Source: an uncultured beta proteobacterium
Lineage (GTDB): Bacteria; Pseudomonadota; Gammaproteobacteria; Burkholderiales; Burkholderiaceae_C
Assembly (NCBI GenBank): GCA_903920405.1
Contig: CAIXMC010000172.1
Coordinates: 1-5,594, forward strand
Length of the DNA: 5,594 nt
Reading direction: 5' to 3'
In this document: positions 1-5,594 of the stretch, one piece after another
How the letters are laid out: each line of letters opens with the position of its first letter
How positions within the stretch are numbered: the first letter of the stretch is position 1
Notes under the pieces: generated by a model
Databases searched by the model: none
Told to the model about the DNA's origin: nothing
What the model saw: only the letters and a program-made list of their open reading frames with translations
Position numbers and translations under genes: made by a program

Positions 1-512
1 GAGTTTTTCTGGTTGCCTTTCCAGTTTTTCAGGTCAATTTCCTGGTGCGCAATGTTGATATCTCCGCACAAGATAAATTCTCGGTGCGCCTTGAGTTGCT
101 GCAAATGGGGATAGATGGCGGCCAGAAATCGGTATTTGGCCTGCTGGCGATCCTCACTTGACGACCCACTGGGAAAATAGCAACTGATAATGGAAAGCCT
201 GGATGAGTGACCGTCAAACTGTAGTTCAATGTAGCGCCCTTCGGCATCAAATTCCGGATTGCCAAAACCCACCACCACGTCGCTTGGCATATAGCGGGTG
301 TAAATGCCCACACCTGAATACCCTTTTTTATTTGCAAAATGGAAGTAGCCGCGCATTTCGGCCAGTTGATCCAGGCAGCCCGCCACCTCCGACGCTTGCG
401 CCTTGATCTCTTGCACACAAATACAATCGGGAGCAGTTTGAGCAACCCACGCATGCAAGCCTTTGCTGCTGGCAGAGCGAATACCATTCAGGTTGAGACT
501 GGTTAATTTCAA
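1..512 (-). CDS. xth: Exodeoxyribonuclease III (N-terminal 170 residues, cut by the left edge)
   Basis: A Mg-dependent AP endonuclease and 3'-5' exonuclease of the EEP (endonuclease/exonuclease/phosphatase) family, acting in base excision repair in the cytoplasm. The visible part opens with MKLTSLNLNGIR, the first family motif. It then shows CVQEIKA with the metal ligand E35, KKGYSGVGIY (about 62-71), CYFPSG with Y112 (E. coli Tyr109 equivalent) and LCGDINIAH with D151 and N153. It ends in DLKNWKGNQKN, typical of the proteobacterial enzyme. Family members are about 255-270 residues long, so roughly a third, including the C-terminal catalytic Asp and His, lies outside. The start is TTG at 512-510: an in-frame TGA stands four codons upstream and the next in-frame ATG is only at about residue 53, too late to keep the first motifs. 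GAGGA lies 6 nt before the TTG. It is divergent from pyrE, with 11 bp between the start codons. Family identity is firm; the TTG start is an inference from motif and RBS. Confidence 0.95.
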   Translation of the reverse strand, partial: MKLTSLNLNGIRSASSKGLHAWVAQTAPDCICVQEIKAQASEVAGCLDQLAEMRGYFHFANKKGYSGVGIYTRYMPSDVVVGFGNPEFDAEGRYIELQFDGHSSRLSIISCYFPSGSSSEDRQQAKYRFLAAIYPHLQQLKAHREFILCGDINIAHQEIDLKNWKGNQKN

Positions 513-523
513 AGGAATTCCTC
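511..523. promoter_or_regulatory. Shared palindromic Shine-Dalgarno region of xth and pyrE
   Basis: AGGAATTCCT (513-522) is a perfect 10-bp palindrome between the two divergent start codons. On the plus strand AAAGGA (511-516) sits 7 nt before the pyrE ATG at 524. On the minus strand GAGGA (523-519) sits 6 nt before the xth TTG at 512. Both spacings are normal for a ribosome-binding site, so one short sequence serves both genes. No room is left for a promoter between the genes. Confidence 0.8.
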
Positions 524-1234
524 ATGACAGAGCAAGATGGTAGGCGCACCTCTCAAAATTCAGTGACCGATGTGACAGCCCGGGACTTTGTAAAGTTTGC
601 AGTGGATTGTGGTGTGCTGCGTTTTGGTGAATTCAAGACCAAAGCGGGGCGCTTAAGCCCCTATTTTTTCAACGCGGGTCTGTTTGACGATGGCGACAAA
701 CTCAGCCGACTGGCTCAATTTTATGCACAGCGACTGCTGGGCAGCGGCATTGCATTTGACATGATTTTTGGCCCAGCCTACAAAGGAATTTCTCTGGGTG
801 CTGCTTTGTGTGTTGAACTTGCGCGGTTAGGGCACAACAAACCCTTTGCTTACAACCGGAAAGAAACCAAAGATCACGGCGAAGGTGGCACTTTGGTGGG
901 CGCGCAGCTCAAGGGGCGGGTGCTGATTGTGGATGATGTGATGTCTGCGGGCACAGCCGTTTTGGAATCTGTAGCCTTGATTCAAAACGCGGGTGCATCA
1001 GCACAAGCCGTTGTGATTGCGCTGGATCGACAGGAAAAGGCCACAGCATCAGGCCATGATGTTTGTTTGAGTGCAGTGCAACATGTCCAACATCACTTGG
1101 GGTTACAGGTGTGTTCAATTGCACGGTTGTGTGACCTGATGGATTACCTGCACCACCACAAGACACTCGAATTGGCCGCTGCATATCAGCATGTATTGGC
1201 TTACCAGACACGTTACGGTGTAAACGATCAATGA
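524..1234 (+). CDS. pyrE: Orotate phosphoribosyltransferase
   Basis: Joins orotate to PRPP to give orotidine 5'-monophosphate, the fifth step of de novo UMP synthesis, in the cytoplasm. The 236-residue protein shows GVLRFGEFKTKAGRLSPYF (30-48), the FGPAYKGIS substrate motif (82-90), the flexible catalytic loop YNRKETKDHGEGG (110-122) and the PRPP-binding motif VLIVDDVMSAGTA (133-145). DRQE follows at 168-171. All key motifs are intact. It is slightly longer than E. coli PyrE (213) because of about 20 extra N-terminal residues rich in polar amino acids. The ATG at 524 is preferred because AAAGGA lies 7 nt upstream, while the in-frame GTG codons at 563 and 572 have no clear ribosome-binding site. 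Its stop overlaps the start of the next gene by 4 bp, so the two probably form a coupled pair. I see no clear promoter; it would have to lie inside the xth coding region. Confidence 0.98.
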   Translation: MTEQDGRRTSQNSVTDVTARDFVKFAVDCGVLRFGEFKTKAGRLSPYFFNAGLFDDGDKLSRLAQFYAQRLLGSGIAFDMIFGPAYKGISLGAALCVELARLGHNKPFAYNRKETKDHGEGGTLVGAQLKGRVLIVDDVMSAGTAVLESVALIQNAGASAQAVVIALDRQEKATASGHDVCLSAVQHVQHHLGLQVCSIARLCDLMDYLHHHKTLELAAAYQHVLAYQTRYGVNDQ

Positions 1235-1917
1235 TGAATTTTTTTGTGTTTTTGCCATCCTGGCAACCCCTTCGCATGCGATCAGGTTTGTATGCACTGC
1301 TGCTTTTAACGATGGTCTCAGGTGGTATCGCGCAGACACCAAATACCCTATCCGATATTTACACCTGTACCGATGCTAGGGGCAGAAAGCTGACCTCTGA
1401 CCGCCCCATCATGGAATGCCGTGATCGTGAGCAGACTCTCTTAAACCCCAGCGGCACCGTCAAAGCCAAGGTAGGGCCGGTATTGACAGAGCGGGAATTG
1501 AGCTTGCTTGAGGCTCAAAAGAAGCTGGAACAGGCTGAACAGGTGCGACTGCAAGAAGAGAAAAAGCGCGATCGTGCGCTGCTGGCTCGCTACCCCAACC
1601 TGGAAGTTCATCAAAAGGAAAGAGCCGAAGCCCTGGCCAATATTGACCGTATCAAACAAATTGCCACAGCGCGGATGCTCGAACTGTTGCAAGAGCGCAG
1701 CAAACTGTCCGACGAATTGGCCTTTTACCAAAAAGACCCCAGCAAAATACCTTTCAAATTACGTCGTCAAATGGACGAGGTCAAACAATCGCTGGCAGTT
1801 CAGGAGCGATTTTTGTCTGAGCAAGATGCAGAAGCCAAACGCATCAATCAGCGATTTGACATGGAATTTCAGCGGCTTATCCCACTGTGGCGAATGGCTT
1901 CGATCACAGTGCAATAG
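1231..1917 (+). CDS. Exported DUF4124-type coiled-coil protein of unknown function
   Basis: A 228-residue protein, probably periplasmic; its function is not known. The N-terminus holds a signal peptide: a hydrophobic stretch GLYALLLLTMV (about 19-29) ending in GGIA|QTP, with a likely cleavage after A34. Next comes a short DUF4124-like module, IYTCTDARGRKLTSDRPI (43-60). C46 and C63 are the only two cysteines and probably form a disulfide after export. Residues about 86-215 are rich in Glu, Lys, Arg, Gln and Leu and look like a long helical coiled coil, broken by a Pro at 122 and by the DPSKIP stretch (169-174). The ATG at 1231 overlaps the pyrE stop (ATGATGA) and has no good Shine-Dalgarno sequence, which suggests translational coupling. 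An inner ATG at 1276 (residue 16) would give a more standard signal peptide, so the true start is uncertain. I recall similar proteins beside pyrE in Burkholderiales, but that is memory, not a search. Confidence 0.88.
   Translation: MMNFFVFLPSWQPLRMRSGLYALLLLTMVSGGIAQTPNTLSDIYTCTDARGRKLTSDRPIMECRDREQTLLNPSGTVKAKVGPVLTERELSLLEAQKKLEQAEQVRLQEEKKRDRALLARYPNLEVHQKERAEALANIDRIKQIATARMLELLQERSKLSDELAFYQKDPSKIPFKLRRQMDEVKQSLAVQERFLSEQDAEAKRINQRFDMEFQRLIPLWRMASITVQ
1252..1266 (+). repeat. Short perfect inverted repeat near the start of the DUF4124 gene
   Basis: TTGCCA-TCC-TGGCAA can fold into a 6-bp stem with a 3-nt loop. It lies between the two possible start codons (1231 and 1276), ending 9 nt before the second. 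It could affect start choice, or be chance. Confidence 0.4.
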
Positions 1918-2161
1918 GGTTGAGGTTTCCCACTTAAGGCGGGACAGAGATGGAGTCGCAAGCCGCTTCAGATGAAGTCAGCTACCGGCGCTTGTTACTA
2001 TTCGTTTCATGCAAAAAAACTCAAAAACAGAAGCATTTTGTAACATGAAGTGCCATTCATGATTCCATGCGGATCAGGAAATCTGAAGTTACTCTTGGGT
2101 CAGTTCACAGTGGCTGCGGCTGCCCAAACCCAAGCAGCGTTAGGTACGCAAGGGACATCCC
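1918..2161. other. Convergent intergenic spacer without a recognisable gene
   Basis: These 244 bp separate the ends of the DUF4124 gene and the pseudouridine synthase gene. I see no convincing reading frame with family motifs. On the plus strand, a bulged stem is possible between 1959-1967 (CAAGCCGCT) and 1987-1994 (GGCGCTTG). It is followed only by the weak T-rich stretch TTACTATTCGTTT, so it is a poor terminator candidate. A 6-bp inverted repeat CATGAA/TTCATG lies at 2044-2061. Read on the minus strand, T-runs occur at 2023-2027 and 2013-2019, but no strong GC stem stands directly before them. Both operons must end here, so termination may be Rho-dependent or use these weak elements. Confidence 0.5.
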
Positions 2162-2163
2162 TT
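2094..2163 (-). repeat. Three adjacent stem-loops at the 3' end of the pseudouridine synthase gene
   Basis: Three inverted repeats follow each other almost without spacing. They are AAGGG-ACAT-CCCTT at 2150-2163 (including part of the stop codon), GCGT-TAGGT-ACGC at 2137-2149, and CTTGGGT/ACCCAAG at 2094-2134 with a 27-nt loop. All arms are exact. No T-tract follows on either strand, so they are not a standard intrinsic terminator. They may form a structured 3' end that protects the transcript or slows the polymerase; this is inference. Confidence 0.4.
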
Positions 2164-3118
2164 ACTCAAACTGCTCATGCGCTGCGAGATAGCGCCACTG
2201 CCCCACCGGCAAATGCCCAAGCATCACACGGCCAATGCGAACACGCTTCAATCCTGTCACCTTCAAGCCCACCAGCTCGCACATGCGGCGAATCTGGCGT
2301 TTTTTGCCTTCGATCAGCACGATATTGAGCTGCTCTGGGTTTTGCCACTCCACCCTTGCAGGCAGCAAAGACTGCCCGTCCAGGCTTAAACCGTGACGCA
2401 AAAGGGCTAGTTTTTCGGCAGGAAAAATCGACTGCACATCGGCAGTGACAGGGTCATCATCGTCGATACGGCTGAGCTGTGCAGGTGGCAATGGGCTTGC
2501 AGCGTAGGTGGCTGATGCTTCAGTGACTGCTGCTGTGTTGATGTTGCCGGTATAGACCACCCGCACCAAATATTCTTTTTCGATGTTGGCATCTTCGGCA
2601 ATTAAACGTCTGGCTATGCGTCCATCCTGCGTTAAAACCAACAGGCCGGTCGAATCAATGTCGAGCCGCCCCGCGGGCACCAGACTTTTGAGTTGACTGA
2701 TGTGAAAGAAAAAGCGTGCATTGTCTTGACTCCACCGGTTTTGTGACTGCACCAGGGTGAAGGCAGGCACATGACCATCTTCAGCTTGACCGCTGACAAT
2801 GCCAATCGGCTTGTTGAGCAGTATCGTGACCTGCTGGGCCTGCTGTCTTTTGGCTTGGGGGGCAATCTCAATGGACGCATCTGGCGTTATCTGCATCCCC
2901 ATTGCCGCTACGCGACCATTGACCTTGACCCAGCCTTTGGCAATCCAGTCATCGGCTTGACGGCGCGATGCCAGGCCTAGCTCAGCCATGCGTTTGTTTA
3001 GGCGCAGCGTGCCGTTAGAGCCTGTGGCAGCCGTGTTGGTTTGACCGGCTGGAATAAAAGAACGACCCTGAGACGGGGTTGCCCTGCGAAAAACGGTGGA
3101 GTTGGGTGAAGAAGTCAT
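2162..3118 (-). CDS. RluF-like rRNA pseudouridine synthase (RsuA/RluB/RluE/RluF family)
   Basis: Converts a specific uridine of ribosomal RNA to pseudouridine in the cytoplasm. The 318-residue protein has a polar, low-complexity N-terminal tail (1-37). An S4 RNA-binding domain follows, beginning LRLNKRMAELGLASRRQAD (38-56) and running to about 85. The catalytic domain starts near VTILLNKPIGIVS (97-109). The catalytic motif is GRLDIDSTGLL (150-160) with D153 as the nucleophile, then EKEYLV (180-185) and KRQIRRMCE (273-281). The last motif resembles RluF (23S rRNA U2604 type) more than RluB or RsuA, but the target base cannot be fixed from sequence alone. A stretch of about 45 residues before the last motif (about 215-262) is longer than in E. 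coli RluF. The ATG at 3118 has no obvious Shine-Dalgarno sequence; the next in-frame ATG (residue 44) would destroy the S4 domain. It lies 96 bp behind argB on the same strand. Confidence 0.92.
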   Translation of the reverse strand: MTSSPNSTVFRRATPSQGRSFIPAGQTNTAATGSNGTLRLNKRMAELGLASRRQADDWIAKGWVKVNGRVAAMGMQITPDASIEIAPQAKRQQAQQVTILLNKPIGIVSGQAEDGHVPAFTLVQSQNRWSQDNARFFFHISQLKSLVPAGRLDIDSTGLLVLTQDGRIARRLIAEDANIEKEYLVRVVYTGNINTAAVTEASATYAASPLPPAQLSRIDDDDPVTADVQSIFPAEKLALLRHGLSLDGQSLLPARVEWQNPEQLNIVLIEGKKRQIRRMCELVGLKVTGLKRVRIGRVMLGHLPVGQWRYLAAHEQFE

Positions 3119-3198
3119 GTGTTGGGTTGATCAAAAATGCTTGAGAAAAAAATATAACAAATTGGCCTCTAGCCCTTGATGGATAAGCGTTGACAGCT

Positions 3199-3204
3199 AT
3201 TATA
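3199..3204 (-). promoter_or_regulatory. Possible -10 element for the pseudouridine synthase gene
   Basis: The minus strand reads TATAAT, an exact sigma-70 -10 consensus, in the AT-rich gap behind argB. The matching -35 position falls at the argB stop region and is weak (TTCGAT with an 18-nt spacer). If used, it would give a leader of roughly 75 nt. It may let this gene be expressed apart from argB, but it could also be chance in AT-rich sequence. Confidence 0.3.
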
Positions 3205-3214
3205 TTGATAGTAT

Positions 3215-4099
3215 TTAGTGTGATCGAATCATCGTGCCAAAAGCCTGGTCGGTCAAAATTTCAAGCAGCAGAACATGGGGAACACGACCGTCCACAATAT
3301 GAACGGAATTGACCCCGCTTTTCGCTGCATCAAGCGCACCAGCAATTTTGGGCAACATGCCGCCACTTAAAGTGCCATCGGCAAATAACTTTTCAATTTG
3401 CCGTGCTGTCAGGTCTGTGACCAGTTTGCCTGCCTTGTTCAAAACGCCGCTGATGTTGGTCAGCATGATCAATTTTTCGCACTTGAGAACGGTGGCTAGT
3501 TTGGCTGCGACCACGTCTGCGTTGATGTTGTAACTTTCATTATTTTCACCAAAACCAATCGGACTGATCACGGGAATAAAAGCATCGTCTTGCAAGGCTT
3601 TGACCACACTGGGGTCAATGCTGATGATGTCGCCCACTTGTCCCACATCGTACTCTTTGCTGGCATCAACGGTGTCGTGCATTTTGAGTTTTTGCGCACG
3701 AATCATGCCGCCATCACGACCGGTCAATCCAACGGCCTTGCCACCCGCATGGTTAATCATGCCCACAATGTCTTGCTGAACCTCGCCCGCCAACACCCAT
3801 TCCACCACTTCCATGGTTTCAGAATCGGTCACGCGCATTCCCTGAATAAATTCACCTTTTTTGCCCAGGCGCTTCAAAGCCGTCTCAATCTGCGGGCCGC
3901 CGCCATGCACGACCACTGGGTTAATCCCGACCAGTTTGAGCAACACGACATCTTCGGCAAAAGCAGCCTGCAAGGCGGGGTCTGTCATGGCGTTGCCGCC
4001 GTATTTGATGACCATGGTTTTGCCATGAAACTTGCGGATGTAGGGAAGGGCTTGTGCCAGTATTTCAGCTTGGGCGTAAGGAGTTATGGTGTGGTTCAT
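3215..4099 (-). CDS. argB: Acetylglutamate kinase
   Basis: Phosphorylates N-acetyl-L-glutamate with ATP, the second step of arginine biosynthesis, in the cytoplasm. The 294-residue protein belongs to the amino acid kinase family and is full length. It shows VIKYGGNAM (30-38, catalytic K32), VVHGGGPQI (63-71), GMRVTD with R89, NINADVVA (191-198; N191 and D195 match E. coli N158 and D162) and LPKI with K251. About 25 residues precede the first strand, including PYIRKFHGK. The C-terminal end shows DGRVPH, LLEILTD and FGTMI. This N-terminal helix and C-terminal pattern are known from the hexameric, arginine-inhibited class, so feedback inhibition by arginine is expected. The start at 4099 keeps that helix but has no Shine-Dalgarno sequence; a 10-bp-period repeat stands there instead. 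It lies 23 bp behind the nucleotide-sugar dehydratase gene and is probably co-transcribed with it. Confidence 0.98.
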   Translation of the reverse strand: MNHTITPYAQAEILAQALPYIRKFHGKTMVIKYGGNAMTDPALQAAFAEDVVLLKLVGINPVVVHGGGPQIETALKRLGKKGEFIQGMRVTDSETMEVVEWVLAGEVQQDIVGMINHAGGKAVGLTGRDGGMIRAQKLKMHDTVDASKEYDVGQVGDIISIDPSVVKALQDDAFIPVISPIGFGENNESYNINADVVAAKLATVLKCEKLIMLTNISGVLNKAGKLVTDLTARQIEKLFADGTLSGGMLPKIAGALDAAKSGVNSVHIVDGRVPHVLLLEILTDQAFGTMIRSH

Positions 4100-4118
4100 G
4101 GTGTTGAACGGTGTTGAA
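4100..4118 (-). repeat. Tandem 9-bp repeat directly before the argB start
   Basis: On the minus strand TTCAACACC occurs twice, separated by one G, ending at the base before the argB ATG. It replaces the purine-rich ribosome-binding site that would be expected there. It may be chance, slippage, or part of the translation start region. Confidence 0.55.
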
Positions 4119-4122
4119 TAAT

Positions 4123-5594
4123 CTAAATAGTTTCATAGCCCTGCACATGCTGGCGCATCAAGGATTTGATGGCTGCCGTGTCGTTGCGGTTGGCCGCATC
4201 AAGCAACACAGTCAGTTCATCTTGCAGGGCTTTCCAAGGCAAAAAAGGCTCGTGTGCTTTCATAATGCGCGGGTGCTCGGTCGGTTCTGGGTTGTTGCCA
4301 ATCAACAGTTCTTCATATAACTTATCGCCTGGGCGCAAACCCGTGACTGTGATTTCAATGTCACCATCAGGCTGGGCGGCATCGCGCACACGAAGGCCGG
4401 AGAGTTCAATCATGTGACGTGCCAAGTCCATGATTTTGACAGGATCGCCCATGTCCAATACAAATACATCCCCGCCGACTGCCATGGCACCTGCCTGCAA
4501 CACCAGTTGGGCGGCTTCTGGAATGGTCATGAAATAGCGGGTGACATCGGCATGTGTCACAGTCAGTGGGCCACCGGATGCAATTTGCCGACGAAACAAA
4601 GGCACTACGCTGCCGCTGGAATCGAGCACATTGCCGAATCGCACCATTGAAAAACAGGTGGCACTGCCCTGTGCGGCCAAGGCTTGCAACACCAGTTCAG
4701 CCATGCGCTTGCAAGCTCCCATCACGTTGGTAGGGCGCACGGCCTTGTCGGTACTGATGAGCACAAAACGTTTGACACCCCCCAGAGCCGCAGCCTGCGC
4801 CATATACAGCGTACCAAAAACGTTGTTGCGAACGCCCTCACCAGGGTTATCTTCCACCAAAGGAACATGCTTGTAGGCGGCAGCGTGGTACACCGTAGCG
4901 GGACGGTGGGTGTTGCACACAGCTTGCAGGCGATCAGGGTTGGTCACACTGCCCAGCAAAGGCAGCAACTCAACGTGCAAAGATGACGCGCTGCACATGG
5001 CTTGAAGCTCTTGGTGAATGGCGTACAGGCCAAATTCATTGTGGTCGAACAGCAGCAGTTGGCGTGGATGCTGAAGCACAATCTGGCGGCACAGCTCACT
5101 GCCTATGCTGCCCCCCGCTCCCGTGACCAACACCACCTGATCGGTCAAATCGCGTGCCAGCAGGCTATTTTGGGGTGCTACTGGCTTTCGTCCCAGTACA
5201 TCTTCAACGTCGAGTTCACGAAAATCGCGCACAGTGACCCGGCCAGAGGTCAGGTCTGCCATGCTGGGCAACGAACGCACATGCACGGGCAAACCACTCA
5301 TGGATTCAATGATTTTGTTGCGCCGCTCGCGCGTGGCACTGGGCAATGCCAGCAAAATGTCAGTTACCTTCTGCTCTACCACTAGCGATCGCATGGTTAT
5401 TGGCGACAAAATGGGAACACCATTGATGCTGCGTCCAACTTTATTGGCATCGTCATCCAAAAAAGCCAATAATTTGAATTCACCGGCGATTTGCAAGGCA
5501 GATGCCGTTTGTACGCCTGCTGTTCCCGCGCCATAAATGAGCAAACGCCCCCGCACTCTGTTGCCAAAAATGCCAATACCGGCCAACCAAAATC
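4123..5594 (-). CDS. Nucleotide-sugar 4,6-dehydratase/epimerase of the FlaA1/WbpM/CapD family (C-terminal 489 residues, cut by the right edge)
   Basis: A probably membrane-anchored enzyme that modifies UDP-GlcNAc or a related nucleotide sugar for O-antigen, capsule or exopolysaccharide. Counting from the first full codon in the window, a first nucleotide-binding fold begins at [10 protein letters not shown] (17-26). The main SDR domain follows, with [15 protein letters not shown] (154-168) as the NAD(P)-binding motif. The active site reads [17 protein letters not shown] (279-295), with S280, M291 and K295 where classical SDR enzymes have Ser-Tyr-Lys. [18 protein letters not shown] (314-331) and [13 protein letters not shown] (418-430) complete the family pattern. 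Large members have about 600-660 residues with four N-terminal membrane helices; those would lie beyond the right edge. The frame stays open to the last base, so the TTG near 5586 should not be taken as the start. The Met in the triad is known from WbpM-type dehydratases. The exact substrate cannot be told. Its neighbour argB is unrelated in pathway. Confidence 0.93.
   Translation of the reverse strand, partial: FWLAGIGIFGNRVRGRLLIYGAGTAGVQTASALQIAGEFKLLAFLDDDANKVGRSINGVPILSPITMRSLVVEQKVTDILLALPSATRERRNKIIESMSGLPVHVRSLPSMADLTSGRVTVRDFRELDVEDVLGRKPVAPQNSLLARDLTDQVVLVTGAGGSIGSELCRQIVLQHPRQLLLFDHNEFGLYAIHQELQAMCSASSLHVELLPLLGSVTNPDRLQAVCNTHRPATVYHAAAYKHVPLVEDNPGEGVRNNVFGTLYMAQAAALGGVKRFVLISTDKAVRPTNVMGACKRMAELVLQALAAQGSATCFSMVRFGNVLDSSGSVVPLFRRQIASGGPLTVTHADVTRYFMTIPEAAQLVLQAGAMAVGGDVFVLDMGDPVKIMDLARHMIELSGLRVRDAAQPDGDIEITVTGLRPGDKLYEELLIGNNPEPTEHPRIMKAHEPFLPWKALQDELTVLLDAANRNDTAAIKSLMRQHVQGYETI

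Noticed and set aside
29..487. Open frame of 152 codons on the minus strand at the left end
   Set aside because: It is a shifted frame of xth; the correct frame carries all the exonuclease III motifs from 512 to the edge without a stop.
1508..1975. Open frame of 155 codons on the plus strand inside and past the DUF4124 gene
   Set aside because: It is another frame of the same DNA with an unnatural Lys/Trp/Asn-rich composition. The frame at 1231 has a signal peptide and a recognisable domain.
2050..2328. Open frame of 92 codons on the plus strand in the spacer, running into the pseudouridine synthase gene
   Set aside because: Over half of it is antisense to a conserved gene, and no motif or good start signal was seen.
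3190..3217. TTGACA on the plus strand as a promoter firing into argB from its 3' end
   Set aside because: The -35 is perfect, but the best -10 at proper spacing (TATTTA) is poor and no plus-strand gene follows.
3590..4117. Open frame of 175 codons on the plus strand opposite argB
   Set aside because: It is the antisense shadow of a fully conserved argB; it has no family motif and no clear ribosome-binding site.
5584..5586. TTG as the start codon of the dehydratase gene
   Set aside because: The frame is open to the end of the window and the family has an N-terminal membrane region, so the true start lies outside.
1..5594. Mobile element, CRISPR array, toxin-antitoxin pair or phage gene
   Set aside because: No transposase, integrase, regular spaced repeats or small paired genes were found. 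All long conserved frames are housekeeping or polysaccharide genes.

Overview
The window reads as a stretch of ordinary chromosome from a betaproteobacterium, most likely of the order Burkholderiales. This rests on the style of the encoded proteins: a DUF4124-type periplasmic protein directly behind pyrE, an arginine-sensitive type of ArgB, an RluF-like pseudouridine synthase and a beta/gamma-type exonuclease III. It is inferred from recalled family features, not from a search. Base composition looks moderate and even across the genes. I see no insertion sequence, prophage gene, tRNA, rRNA, CRISPR array or sign of recent transfer.

Left part (1-1917): two divergent units start almost back to back. 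The exonuclease III gene (xth, minus strand) runs off the left edge. The pyrE gene (plus strand) starts only 11 bp from the xth start codon. A perfect 10-bp palindrome in that gap supplies the Shine-Dalgarno sequence for both genes. pyrE overlaps by 4 bp a gene for an exported DUF4124/coiled-coil protein of unknown function.

Middle (1918-2161): a convergent, gene-free spacer of 244 bp. Its right side holds three stem-loops packed directly behind the stop codon of the next gene. No classical intrinsic terminator is evident.

Right part (2162-5594): three minus-strand genes, transcribed from right to left. They are a large FlaA1/WbpM/CapD-family nucleotide-sugar dehydratase (5' end beyond the right edge), argB 23 bp behind it, and an RluF-like rRNA pseudouridine synthase 96 bp further on. 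The first two are probably co-transcribed. The third may also have its own promoter, since a consensus TATAAT lies in the 96-bp gap.

The genes serve separate housekeeping roles: DNA repair, pyrimidine synthesis, arginine synthesis, rRNA modification and surface polysaccharide synthesis. They do not form one pathway. I found no convincing new biological system. The most distinctive structure is the shared palindromic ribosome-binding site of xth and pyrE.
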